64,000 nucleotides of DNA from Haliclona indistincta (Eukaryota; Porifera; Demospongiae; Haplosclerida; Chalinidae). Below are positions 50,638-61,571 of the stretch, piece after piece; positions within the stretch are counted from its first letter, which is position 1; every line of letters starts with the position of its first letter. The notes under the pieces are model-generated. The model was not told the origin of the DNA, did no database searches, and saw only the letters and a program-made list of their open reading frames with translations. Location of the stretch: assembly GCA_964017065.1 (NCBI GenBank), contig OZ024785.1, positions 10,557,086-10,621,085 on the forward strand, read 5' to 3'. The translations under genes and the position numbers were made by a program.

Positions 50638-50763
50638 ATGAGCGACGCATTGCCTGTTGGTCCACGAATGGTGTGGAGTTTAGAAAAATATGCTCGCTAC
50701 GTACCCGAAGGCGATCCTACTATGCTGTCATTTCAAGAGAATGAAAAAACTGGTACATGGAAG
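50638..50763 (+). CDS. REC114: REC114 exon 1 (GC donor)
   Basis: Forty-two codons starting MSDALPVGPRMVWSLEKYAR. The exon ends AAG followed by GCAAGT, the consensus form of a GC-AG intron; no GT gives the right junction. Confidence 0.88.
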
Positions 50764-53700
50764 GCAAGTGCATGCATGTAGTACATGTATATTAAAAAAA
50801 ATAATTATAATAATAATTATTATACTAATAATTATCAGCTAAATATATTAAATAATGTTATTATTATTATTATAATACTACAAGTAATAAAAACTAAAAA
50901 CATTTTAACCAAATGCAAGAGATTTAGGATTGGTACATGTACATGTACAATTTTATTGAAAAAGTATGGAAACAAGATTTTGAAAAGCTTGCAAAGCTTA
51001 CTAAAATCGGTACATTCCCGCGAAATTCATCCGTGGACCCTGTCCAACAGTAGGCGGTCACCTCGTCATAGCGCGTTTTTCTCATTATATTCAGCGCTAA
51101 CATTCCATCACGCCTCTGTCACGAAACCAAGTATAATAATTATTATAATTATACTATAATTATGTTATTTTATATACGGTGCAGTACTTCTCGTCAAAAA
51201 ATGGTTCTTTGGTCCTGACTATTGTAGACACTCACTATTTTATGGTGTCTAATGAAGATTGTATTCTGGTGAGTGATATCGTACCCAGGCTCTTTTTAAT
51301 AGAGGGTTTTCACGTCATTTCGAATTTACGTAATGATGCTAGTGGCGGCCATTTGGTGTCCTAGAGTGACCACTGACCAATCACAACACGCTCTCAGGTC
51401 ACCAAAATGGCTGCCGCCATACGTATAACCACGACGAAACCAAGATAATTTACGAATACGAAACGCCATGAAAACCCTCTATTGTGTAGACGGAAAAAAG
51501 AGGCTACTGTATGTGCATGCATTTAATTCCAAGAATGTCACGGATTCTTTTTCATCCTTGTGTCATGTACGCTCAATGACGTCGATAGCTGATTGTTAAC
51601 CTTCCGAGATCTAAAGCAAATATTTACAGAGCTCTCCAGAGCGCCAACCTCTTCTTCTACTTATAACAATTTTGTTAGTCAGGTTGTCATCTGTAACAGT
51701 TATTTCTAACAGATCTAGACTGCTGATTCGTGACGGTATGTATGTACGTTGGTAAGTTTGTTTATAACTGGATTTATATACTATGCACAGCGATGGCACG
51801 CGTGGCTCGTACATGGCGTAAACAACACACAGTGATCTGGGCCGATAAGTCTGTAGACTTGAGTTGCTTGACACTGCTGCAGCTGGGTTATTGGTTTGCG
51901 CCATTTTATTTGACGTCTTAGCTGCAAACAGGCTTGTCAGTAAACGTCACTCGATCGTTACGCCCACCATCCTCCCACTCAAGTAATTGCAAATTCTCCC
52001 ATAATTAAGCACATGCTTATGGGGCGAGGCTAATTGGTGCCATAATAGTTTCCAAAACACAACACCCAAACAGATGCCAGAGATGGGGCAAAAGCAACAG
52101 ATCCAAATTACCTGCCACATAATAGCTTTATTCCAAGACGTCTAAAATATTAGAAAAAATTAGAAAAATACTGTCCATTTTAATTGTCTTGTATAGCTGC
52201 TGAATTTTACAGTTGTGCATCACTTTTATGCGTCTACATGACATGTTCACTTGTCTGCTACAGAATATACCGCATTTTTACTAAACTGGTATGAACACAG
52301 CATTCGAATGCGATATGGTTCAGTTATGTTTCGAATAATATGGTATGAAGTCACCAATTATTTTGTAAGGGATCTGTATGTTTACCGTTAATCCTTATTC
52401 TTAAGGTGCATGGCAGTTCACCTATTTTTTTTTTTATCTTCAAAGGATGTAAAATTCAATGTTTACCAAATAAAAATACTGTTATAATATTTTGATGATT
52501 AATTTTTTAAGTCTCAGGATTTAATATTATTTGAAGCTAAGTAACATTTAGACCACACTAGGCGGTGCATTACGCGATATAAAGCACGAGGGTGGGGTCA
52601 ATAACGTTCGAGACCGTTATTGATGACGCCCGAGTGCTTTATATCGCATAATGCATCGCCTAGTGTGGTCTAAACGTTTTAGACCATACTGCGTGACTTT
52701 CGACCAATCTTTGTTACTTTGTTTACCTAAAAGTGTGCATTAATAAAGTGCGTGTTAACAAAAGTGTACCTAAGTGTGCATTAAGCTATTTCATGCACAC
52801 TTTTTGAGCAATCTGATTGGTCGAAAGTCACGTGGTATGGTCTAAGTGCTATTGGCTAGCTAAACTCTATGAATGTAAGTATGCGTTTTGGTCAAGACAC
52901 AACCAAGCTGCAGGAATTGTTGAAAAGCACAGTCACATGTGACAGCCATTGTTTATGAAGAACTTGTGAATAGTTGTGATTGGAACAATTTAAGCATATT
53001 AATATGCTTAAATTGCATTTTATTGTTAGCACTTTGAATACTGTATAGCGGGTAGTTTGGAAGGTCCAAATTTTGGCGAATAACCCAGATTTTACGTTAG
53101 CGAATTTAATTTTGGCACCCAGCATCTAGCTCACATATTGTTCTAATAGAAAAAGCAAATTATTTTTGGCAAATTTTTATTTTGGCGAATGCTACAAATA
53201 CACCAAAATTTACTCTCCCCCAAATTACCTGCTATTATATCTGTATTAAGTTGACACTTGGGTATATGCCTACATGTATATAGTTTTAAGTTACCTGTTT
53301 CCAGGAATTTATTAATGGGAGAGCATTCATGTGTGTGTTCATGCGCTCCATTCCACACTGCTTATAGAGGGGTGCTTTTCCATTGAAGTTTATGCAACTC
53401 CCCTGAAGCATCTACACTTCAGTGCTTTGAACATTTCATTGCAGGAGAGTTTCTTGTTATGGGGATCACAACAGTGGATCAAAGCTGTAGTCAAGGGAGA
53501 CAGTCTGCTATTCATATATCGGTCCCAGCAGGTTAGTAATTGCATGACCATGTCTGTTAGCTGTGAACTCGAAACAAGATTAATTTATTATTAGTCAAGT
53601 AAAGTTCTTATGAACACAAACTCTAGACATGCTGCACAAGCAGCAACAGTGCTACTAGAAGTACACGTAGTTGCAATAGTAGCACCAGCATCTGTTCAAC

Positions 53701-56225
53701 AGCAGCAGTACTACAGTAGTTGCATGCAGTAAATTTATAGCAGCATGCATTCAGTTCTATCAGTAGTAAACGTGCTTGCTTAGGCTAGAAATCGTACATT
53801 CAGCCATGGCTACACCTAGTTACCATAGAAAGGTATGACTGTAGCTCTTGACGCTAGGGTCTTCTGAGCTTTTTAGGTGTATTTCGAAGAATATGAATTG
53901 ATTTTATGTTTGTTGAGCAGTAAGACAGTAAAAAGCCAAGTTGTGATGACACACAAACATATGCTTACAAAACGCTGGATCGTCTGACACCCATGCATCC
54001 AGGGTAATAATTTTAGAGAGTATTAAAACTGTTGCTAAGTAAACAGATTAATAAAGCAAGTCAGGTCTGGCCTAGCAAGTAGAAACACTGGAGGTTCGTG
54101 GCTGTTTTCTTAATTTTCGAACAACGGATCGCAATGATCAGCGGCGTCATGGCAACAAACGTACAGAGCAATTTTGCTCAATACATTATTTTGTAGCAGC
54201 AGTTTTTCTACTGTGAGGATGCTGATTTGCCACCTTAACGAGCGACTATCAAAAATTGCTCTGTACGTTTGTGGGCAAGACACCGCTGATCATTGCAGCT
54301 TTTGAAGAAATTGAAGTGCATCGATCCGTCACTCGAAAATCGAAAAAACAGCCACAAACACTCAGTGTATTATTCTCAATATTCTGCCATATTCTTATAG
54401 AGAGATCAAGCTGAAATATTTACAACGCAACTGCCACCTTAATAAGCTCACATGATTATTATGCTACTTATTTTGTGTATGTCACATTTATGTTTATTCA
54501 GGATAACAACAGACGATTTCGCATCAAGTTATCAACTTCTCAATCTGGTGCCTCTTCCATAGATCACTGCAAAGAACTCGTGTCAGCTCTTAGTCCATAT
54601 GTTACTATAAAGGATATGAGTGGAACCAACCAATTGGTCGACTCACAGTTATGCTATGATGGTTCCCAGCTCACCCAGAATGACACATCAACATGCCTAA
54701 CTTCTAGTAATAGCAGTGACCTTTTAAATGATAGAAGCCGACAAACAAAGACCACTTCTGAGTTATCAAAGGTGTGGGTGCATGAATAAAGACCCTTGGC
54801 TAAAATAAAAAGCTGTTTTTCATCTTAATTAGCTTCAGTTATTTCTTATGTGATGTGAATGCTACACAGACTCTTTGGAGTGTTAAAGTGTAGTGTGCAT
54901 ACATACCATCAAGCTGGTACAGGGTTTCATACAGCACCGTGGAAGGAGATTTCCCAGCCCCCTGGAATCATTATCAGAAAGTTTTTTAAATGCCTAAAAA
55001 TCACTCAGTGGGCTTAAAAGTACGAAAATTTCCTGAGGTATATCTCATACAGCCGATACAGCTCATTAACCTTTATCACATGAAAAATGCCCCCTAGAAA
55101 CAATTCTGTATGAAACCCTGTGGTATCTTATACATGGACGCTCATACAAGTGGAACAATTCAATAAAATAAATCTGTGAAATTTAGTGTTCTGTATTGTG
55201 CTTGTTAAATCGAGAAATTTTGGCCCAGCCCTGCGAATCATAAAGTCATAGTATTATACTGTACATAATCATTAATAAAACGTAGAATAATTCACGTAAT
55301 ACAACTTTTTATTGCGCTCGTTAAAATCTCAGAATTATTTTAGTTCTGTTTAATTTATGCCACATAAATCCGCACTGTATCTAGTTTGTGTGTGATGGTA
55401 TGTGTGTGTGTGCATTGCTTATCTCAACAGTAATGAAACTTGCAGTGCAATTATATCTTGTGGTTTATTAGCTTTGTTTTTGAGTTATGGCTTACCAAGG
55501 GCTTGCACTTTCATTGTCATTCTTCTGTATGGGCTTACATTGTACGTAGCACCCAATATAGCGAATAAGAATGCCTTTAGAATGATGGAAGATTGTCATT
55601 ATGCTTTAGTATGCATTGTTTATTACTCACAAACAATTATTCCAGAAGAAATAGCATTATTATCAGACTTACAGTACCGTACGGTTTCTAAAATTCATGT
55701 AATTGAATATTGAAATTTTAGGAGTAAAATTTGAAAGGCCTGAATTAATTTTTTGCTGATTTTGAGGAAGAAAATAAGCATTTTTGGGGTTTTGGCGATG
55801 GTTCATTATAACAAGAAGACAAGAGTTGTGTTAAAGACTGAAATCCATGAGAGGAGCTAGCTGTTAATAATATGTACCCAGTAGAGAGTCTGTGCGTTGC
55901 TAAGACTAGTGAGCAAAGGCATTTCGATTGCGTTTGTTATGCGTATTCAAACATTCGGTCAGGCTTGCCCCACAATATTGTACATCCAAATGTCCTGCTG
56001 CATTTGTGCAACAGGTACATGTATATGTAACTGGTTCTCACATAATGCTATTGTCTACTTATTCAGGAGGTATTGAGTGGTAAATCAGTTCACAAGGCCT
56101 TCACCGATACACATCTACCAACAGAGCAGTTAGGTCAGTTTATTAGACTGTGTCTTACTGACTCAAACTTTCCTAGTTTTGTGGAAGCAGTTGAGAAAGA
56201 ACTCGGCAATATCACAGCAGAATAA
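50638..56225 (+). CDS. REC114: REC114, meiotic double-strand-break accessory protein (5 exons, 241 aa)
   Basis: REC114 acts with MEI4 and IHO1/Mer2 on chromosome axes to promote SPO11 cutting at the start of meiotic recombination. Exons are 50638-50763, 51185-51268, 53445-53531, 54502-54771 and 56067-56225 (726 bp, all phase 0). The N-terminal part forms the pleckstrin-like fold: WSLEKYARYVPEG, then GSLVLTIVDTHYFMVSNED, QQWIKAVVKGDSLLFIY and RRFRIKLSTSQ...ALSPYVTI. The C-terminal helix that binds MEI4 is present as LGQFIRLCLTDSNFPSFVEA. The length is close to the mammalian protein. Intron 1 has a GC donor. AATAAA overlaps the stop codon at 56221-56226 and could serve as the poly(A) signal. 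Confidence 0.9.
51185..51268 (+). CDS. REC114: REC114 exon 2
   Basis: Twenty-eight codons encode the beta-strand segment GSLVLTIVDTHYFMVSNED. The acceptor is TGCAG and the donor GTGAGT. Confidence 0.88.
51302..51479. mobile_element. MITE, TIR GAGGGTTTTCA, TA target
   Basis: Inverted ends GAGGGTTTTCA are flanked by TA. It is about 178 bp long and begins 34 bp after the REC114 exon 2 donor. Confidence 0.75.
52551..52844. mobile_element. Two adjacent hairpin MITEs with TAGACCA ends
   Basis: The first (about 52551-52671) pairs TAGACCACACTAGGCG with its reverse complement around GCGATATAAAGCAC arms. The second (about 52678-52844) pairs TTAGACCATACTGCGTGACT with its near reverse complement. They lie in REC114 intron 2. 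Confidence 0.75.
53445..53531 (+). CDS. REC114: REC114 exon 3
   Basis: Twenty-nine codons encode ESFLLWGSQQWIKAVVKGDS, matching SLINSQNWLKIVRRTDCLLF. The acceptor is TTGCAG and the donor GTTAGT. Confidence 0.9.
54099..54355. mobile_element. Foldback MITE, ends GTGGCTGTTTT
   Basis: Arms include GTGGCTGTTTTCTTAATTTT and ACGTACAGAGCAATTTT with their inverted copies. It lies in REC114 intron 3, about 145 bp before exon 4. Confidence 0.75.
54502..54771 (+). CDS. REC114: REC114 exon 4
   Basis: Ninety codons begin DNNRRFRIKLSTSQSG and include HCKELVSALSPYVTIKD, matching the last strand and helix of the PH-like domain. The rest is a polar linker. The acceptor is TATTCAG. Confidence 0.9.
56067..56225 (+). 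CDS. REC114: REC114 exon 5 (MEI4-binding C-terminal helix)
   Basis: Fifty-three codons including the stop encode LPTEQLGQFIRLCLTDSNFP followed by FVEAVEKEL, the conserved C-terminal block. The acceptor is TATTCAG. Confidence 0.9.
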   Translation, partial: EVLSGKSVHKAFTDTHLPTEQLGQFIRLCLTDSNFPSFVEAVEKELGNITAE

Positions 56226-56444
56226 ATATTCAGTCAGTAACAATAATTTGTGATAATGCAAGTGATGAGCATTGCACTCATCTTAAGTTTTCAATGCTGC
56301 ATTATAGACTTGAAACACAAGATTTGCAATAATGAATGTAAATTTGAAATCTTTCATAAGATGATAGTGACAGTTAAAAGTTCCAACACAGTGTACTGTA
56401 GTACTTAATGAAATGATTTGATGGTCGGTTTGTAATAATGTGTG

Positions 56445-56909
56445 TTAGCGCCTATGCTGCCAGTCAAGGTGAGCATATTGTGTGTGGACTTCCTCGTATT
56501 CGTGAGCTCGTCGTGGTCGTCGTGGTCTTGGGCTGTGTGACAGTTTATCATAAGTTTGTGATGGTGTTACATCTAATCCACACTCCTGTGATCGGCATTT
56601 AGTGATTGGGGGTTGATAACGCGTGATGGGTGGAGCTGGCAGGGTTGGTTTTCGCCGATAGTGCTGAGGGGATTGAAATGGAGCCACATTATTGCCGAGA
56701 GTTTTGTAAATATTATGTGGACCGAGAGGAGGTGGGTCGACCAATATGAGAGCATCTTCTGTCCATGGTGGTAGTGGAGGAGGCATGTCATCCTCATCTT
56801 CATCATCATAATCACCAACATCATCAAATGAGTGCTGTGAAGCATTGTGGAAATTTAGTATTGAACGATTGTTCTTGTCATCTGGTGATGAATTCAACTC
56901 TTTTAGTCT
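56445..56909 (-). CDS. PH-PDZ protein exon 4 (tail)
   Basis: The terminal exon encodes RLKELNSSPDDKNN, an acidic patch, MPPPLPPW and tyrosine motifs. The stop is at 56447-56445. Confidence 0.8.
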   Translation of the reverse strand, partial: RLKELNSSPDDKNNRSILNFHNASQHSFDDVGDYDDEDEDDMPPPLPPWTEDALILVDPPPLGPHNIYKTLGNNVAPFQSPQHYRRKPTLPAPPITRYQPPITKCRSQECGLDVTPSQTYDKLSHSPRPRRPRRAHEYEEVHTQYAHLDWQHRR

Positions 56910-58962
56910 CTGTGAAGTAAAAATGAAGTAGGTAAGCTATAATTATGATAATTTGTAAAGCAAGCACCATAGTTGGGTGTTACAAATGTGATTATGTACG
57001 ATATGAGTCATGTAAGTCTCAATGAGCCACAAGGAAATGGAATTTGACTACACAGTTAATGTACAATGAGCTGGTATGACGACAAAAGAAATTATTTATC
57101 AGGGTATGGTAGATCTCACGACTACCAGTTTTTGATTATTTCATAGTACCAGACTGTCTACAACTCTTATTCATAATAATTGCCCTATTATAACGACGAT
57201 TAGATTAGAAGCAAGATCACCATGACAAGAGCCAATGTCCATACATGGTCAGTAGATATCATTATGTGTTAAAAAGGCAAAACGTCATCATAATTGAATA
57301 GCAACATTATTATTTCAGAAGTAATACATAGTGCCTTTGTAGCAGTAGATTTACCTCAGGCAATGGTGGTGGTGGTACTGCTGGCTTAGAGAGCCGTTGA
57401 GATGGAATTAAATCATCATAGTCTGGTTCATTCACTCCAATATCTGATTGTTGAGGACAGAAAACTTCAGCATAGTTGGTTTTGGAGAGGTCCTGTCGTA
57501 GGGCTTTTCTGACTGAATTTACTGGTCGAACAGTTGCTAGAAACTCCGTGGGAGCAGCTTGAATGATTTCAACTACTTCAGACACGGAAAGGTTAGATAT
57601 TGAGACGCCATGAATTTCTAGTAGCTCATCGCCTGGATAATTAAGAGTAAGATTGTTATTACAATAACAAACCAGGTACTGTCATCTTCTAGCTCATGAC
57701 AGTATAGTGTGAATCAATTTATAGTGACCTCTATTAAGACTTAAGAGCCATTAGTATCACACTGTAGTCACTGTTGCTCTATGCAATTTACCTAAGGTGC
57801 AACCAATGTCTACACACATCATGCTAACTCTTTGCTTTAAAGCAGCTGTAGTAAGTGGGAGATATTGCCACATGTGGGCATTCATGGCTAGCTAGAAACC
57901 ACAAACACATCTCATGTCTGCATAAAACAGCTACTAACTCAACATAAAGCCTATTATTCCATTTCAGGATGAGAACATTCCTTTTTAGGCCTGAATTTAG
58001 AATCCCCAGAATAGCCGTTGTTTGCAATTTGTGCACAGCCTAAGGGCATCTTAGGAACTATTAACCAAATGTCAGTCTTTCGGCTGCCAGTGATGTTTAG
58101 TAGCATGTACACAAATGCCTTATACAACTTTGTTTCGTTGTTGGTACTACCAACACATTATCAATGATGCAAGACTGTTGATTTTTCAATATCATAAAAA
58201 CATTTCCTCGTTTCTATTCCATGATTCATAGTATAGACTAATTGCACTATATTTGTTCCGTCTCTGCCTATTCTGTTGTTCCCTTCACACCTACACTGCA
58301 GTCTCAACATACCTGGTCGTAGTACACCAGTCTCAGCAATAGGCCCATTCTCAATGATCCGATGCACAAATACATGCCCAGCAGCATTTTTAATGGTGCA
58401 ACCAATGCCCTTGTTGACATCTTTCACTAGAGTCACTCTCTTTACACCTGAATAGGTGTAAAATAATACAAATTTCATCAATACAAATCGACTGACCTGG
58501 AGTAAGTCGTCTTAACGATCTTCTAAACGGATCTCTCTTCTCTGCTTCTTTATCCGTCTCCAGTGAGCGACGAACAGCGTCTACCCACTTGTCTTCATCC
58601 TCTGTGTTTGCTGCTTGCAAAAGCACAGTTCGTTTCTTTGTCAGCAATGCAAACACAAACGCTTTTCTCTTCTCTGTGCTTTCAGTAGAAATTCGTACAA
58701 TGTCACTCAAGAAAATTCGTCCCAGGGGTTGGCGAGAAACCTGGTGCAGCTCGCTTTTGAAATACGAAAGAGACTGTGCTGTAAGCACAAAATATCGTCG
58801 AGACCAGCTTTTCATGATTCCGCCTTTCTTGAACAGAAAGCCCTCTTTAATTATTCCTGTCGAGCTAAAACACGGTGAGACTGCCATTGCTGTTGTTGTC
58901 AGCAAAAACTTGTGTACTCGCTCAACTGCACCCGGAGACAAAACGTGTGTTTCATAAAGCAC
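56445..58962 (-). CDS. PH-PDZ adaptor-like protein with proline-rich tyrosine-containing tail (4 exons, about 447 aa)
   Basis: Exons are 58497-58962, 58313-58447, 57355-57632 and 56445-56909, and the phases chain. Residues about 35-135 form a PH domain (GIIKEGFLFKKGGIMKSWSR, ending DEDKWVDAVRRSLE). Residues about 155-240 form a PDZ domain (KGIGCTIKNAAGHVFVHRII with GDELLEIHGVSISNLSVSEV). The tail has proline runs that could bind SH3 or WW domains (AVPPPPLPE, DDMPPPLPPW) and tyrosines in phosphorylation-like settings (YDDL, IYKTL, YEEV, YAHL). The architecture suggests a membrane-associated scaffold downstream of tyrosine kinases; that is inference. I do not recognise a named orthologue. It could start at M26 (MAVSPC). 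REC114 ends 219 bp away, tail to tail. Confidence 0.85.
57355..57632 (-). CDS. PH-PDZ protein exon 3 (PDZ second half, proline-rich)
   Basis: The exon begins GDELLEIHGVSISNLSVSEV, the canonical second half of a PDZ domain, and ends AVPPPPLPE. The donor is GTAAAT. Confidence 0.87.
58313..58447 (-). CDS. PH-PDZ protein exon 2 (PDZ first half)
   Basis: The exon encodes the carboxylate-binding loop region (KGIGCTIKN) and VHRIIENGPIAETGVLRPG. The acceptor is TATTCAG and the donor GTATGT. Confidence 0.87.
58497..58962 (-). CDS. PH-PDZ protein exon 1 (PH domain)
   Basis: The exon carries the whole PH domain, with the closing tryptophan in DEDKWVDAVRR. The donor is GTCAGT, phase 1. Confidence 0.85.
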
Positions 58963-59189
58963 ACAGCGTGGACACGATGTCAGTTGCTAGTTCCTGTGTG
59001 AAGCCATAGTGCCGGAAGAGAGCAACAGCTGTCACAAGCCCCACCTCCAAATAAGTTGGGGGTCATAACTGGACCGCCACTTATCAACTCCCGCATTGCA
59101 GATAATTCCGCAGAGAGCTAGCTCGGGTAAATAGTACAGCTTGTCTTCTTGCTGCACTTATCAGTCAGTCTACTATCGCGTTTGTGGAA
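58963..59189. promoter_or_regulatory. Head-to-head promoter region of the PH-PDZ gene and the RBM gene
   Basis: Start codons of the two divergent genes are 227 bp apart. The stretch holds no ORF and must carry both 5' UTRs and core promoters. No specific factor site was recognised. Confidence 0.5.
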
Positions 59190-59378
59190 ATGATGATGGC
59201 AGCAGACGGACCGATCCTCTTACAGAAGGACAACACGTTCACTAAACTTTTCGTCGGAGGGCTTCCCTACCATACGACAGACGATGCGCTGAGAGATTTT
59301 TTCCTCCAGTTTGGCGAGATAGAAGAGGCCGTTGTTATCCACGACAGAATAACCGGCAAATCGAAAGGCTACGGATTT
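59190..59378 (+). CDS. RBM24/38-like exon 1
   Basis: Sixty-three codons start [20 protein letters not shown] and end within RNP1 (GKSKGYGF). The donor is GTAAGT. Confidence 0.93.
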
Positions 59379-60092
59379 GTAAGTTCTTTTATTTCGCTAA
59401 GGGCTGTCGGCTAGACCGCAGTACCCCTTGCACAGTTCTCGTTTAGTGTAGTACTCCCCTCTACAGGTTACCATGAAGGACAGAGAAGGTGCCGAGAAGG
59501 CTTGCGCTAATCCCAATCCTGTAGTGGATGGACGGAGAGCTAACGTCAACCTTGCGTACCTTGGTGCCAAACCCAAATCCCACAGCCATCCAGGCAAGTA
59601 CAACTAGTTCGAATGAGTCTGTTTCATTTGTTCACCGTAGGTAGCCCGTTGAACTGTTTCCCTCTTGGTCGCAGTGATTCTCCCAGTGCCCTTTTCCCAG
59701 GACCACAGTAAGTTGATTCAATTACATGTTAACCAAAAAGCTCCTTTAGTGCTACTTGGTGTGATAAATGATAGCTTTAAAAATAAACTTACTGATTAGT
59801 GGTTTCAGGGAATGAATTACAGTTTCCATAGACAGTAGTCACCGGTTGCTTGTTTTACACTTTACATAGCTCACCCCCACACGGATTGCCTCCTATGATT
59901 GGACCTCCCTTCTTCATTCCTCCATTTTTTGATGGTCCACCCGGAGCATTCAGTCCTCCTCCGCCCCAGCTCATCAGTCCAATCATGTACCCTCCCTTCT
60001 TTAACAACCAACAACCGCTGGGATTTATGCCGCCTCCAATTCAACAGTTTATGCCTCAACCACAGTTGGTGCCTTACAACTCCGCTAACTAG
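59190..60092 (+). CDS. RBM24/RBM38-type RNA-binding protein (4 exons, 201 aa)
   Basis: Exons are 59190-59378, 59467-59593, 59641-59707 and 59870-60092 (606 bp). A single N-terminal RRM carries RNP2 ([15 protein letters not shown]) and RNP1 ([10 protein letters not shown]), with [20 protein letters not shown] as in RBM24, RBM38 and worm SUP-12. These proteins bind GU-rich RNA and control splicing and mRNA stability. The C-terminal half is rich in Pro, Phe and Gln ([15 protein letters not shown]). The chosen start is the first ATG in a run of three (59190). Intron 2 appears to use a GC donor. It is slightly shorter than the vertebrate proteins. Confidence 0.92.
59467..59593 (+). CDS. RBM24/38-like exon 2 (GC donor)
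   Basis: The exon encodes [18 protein letters not shown] and then [15 protein letters not shown]. It ends CCAG followed by GCAAGT, a consensus GC-AG donor, which keeps frame with exon 3. Confidence 0.85.
59641..59707 (+). CDS. RBM24/38-like exon 3
   Basis: Sixty-seven bases encode [20 protein letters not shown]. The acceptor is CCGTAG and the donor GTAAGT. There is no domain; the call rests on splice sites and phase. Confidence 0.75.
59870..60092 (+). CDS. RBM24/38-like exon 4
   Basis: The terminal exon encodes a proline-, phenylalanine- and glutamine-rich tail ending VPYNSAN. The acceptor is TACATAG and the stop is TAG at 60090-60092. Confidence 0.85.
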
Positions 60093-61487
60093 GTCTTGAG
60101 GGTAAAGTCTGGCCACTTACAGATATTGCCAGCTGTGCTTGGTGTAGGCTAACATCACTCTGCTAACAGCCGATCTAGATCAATATTATGATTATATTAT
60201 ATTATTATAAAAAGTATTATTATTATCACTATCAACTTTTCACTCATCACTCATGTCCTCATGTGAACCGACAACACTCTTTTCAACTCTCTTCTCTCTT
60301 GCACATATGTTGCTCACTTTGTATCCCATCATTTACACACATTCTAGCAACTGTATGCAACAGGTGCTAACAATCACTCTGGACATCTGTTCTACTTTAA
60401 GTCACTCACTTTCTAATCACTATACATGATAGTCGGCTCCCTAGAGGACACTCTATTTATACCTTAGTATCCACTATTTTTTGTATATACAACTCTACCC
60501 ATCAATAGTCAAAAATCATCTTGTATTATAAAGCGCCACTAATAAAAGGCTTGGTAGTACAAATAATATTTTATACCCTATTTGTCAACTGTTGAGGATA
60601 GAGCATGACTAATTGCATTCCAGTGTAGTAAGTGGTTACAAGAGTCATTTTAGGCAAGATGTCATAGAACGCTTGGTTAGTGAAGTATACCTTAGAACAT
60701 TAGGTTGGAATGTATGCACCCTCTGCATGCACACACAACACAAAACATTTTGCTGTCAAAGAATAATGTATGCAAGTGTAACATGTATCAGGCTACATGA
60801 AGGACTTGTACAAGCTACATTGTAATTGCTAGTTTATACAGCACATAACTTAGTCACCACACTGAGTAAATGCATTGCCACACTACTTCCATATAGCGAC
60901 CTATACTCTGATAACATATCCTCCTGATCAGTTATAGTGCTATGTTTGTATTGCCAACAATATGATAGACTCTCTGATAAAGTGCTTGGGTTTCCTTATG
61001 TGATAACGCAATACTTACTAAGCAGGTTAACTCAGACCACATTGAACACCTATACACACTAGAGTACTGAAGTAAAAAAGAACTGTTCATATAGTCACGG
61101 TAAATGAGAGCATCTACTGGAAGCATGCTGCATTCAGCCATCACTACAAGGACACCTTGCATCAAGACTCTCTGTCACCTGCACTTCTACTATAATAAAA
61201 CTACAACATTTCACAACTGAAAGACTGAAACTATTTTGAATATCATACAATAATTTGATTCAGAACTCTGTACGCTGCTGTATGTCCCGAGAATCCGTAC
61301 AAGTTATGAAAAGTACATCACTCAGTACCATTTTAACTGTTCAGTTAAGGCAAACATGATTGAAAACATGACTATTTGCAAAACCCTACCGCTACAAGGT
61401 CAGAACAGGTACTACTAGGTCAGCACACAAACTATAAAGCTGTACTAGCTACATTGCAGTAGTTCCTCAGCCATTAATAACTTGAGT
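60093..61487. other. 3' UTRs and intergenic space between RBM and CAP
   Basis: AATAAA-type signals for the plus-strand gene occur near 60540. No ORF with recognisable content. The CAP 3' UTR enters from the right. Confidence 0.45.
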
Positions 61488-61571
61488 TCAAGCATTGATA
61501 TCGGTGCATGTAGTCACCAGCTTCTTGCCAACCCAAGTGGTCTTGAACTGTTCTGGAATAGCACGCTCCAC
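61488..61571 (-). CDS. CAP1: CAP last exon
   Basis: Twenty-seven codons plus stop encode [20 protein letters not shown] followed by a short tail. This is the dimerising C-terminal strand of CAP. Confidence 0.94.
   Translation of the reverse strand: MERAIPEQFKTTWVGKKLVTTCTDINA

Noticed and set aside
55402..55713. 103-codon plus-strand ORF in the REC114 intron
   Set aside because: Hydrophobic low-complexity translation without homology; the true exon 5 lies further on at 56067.
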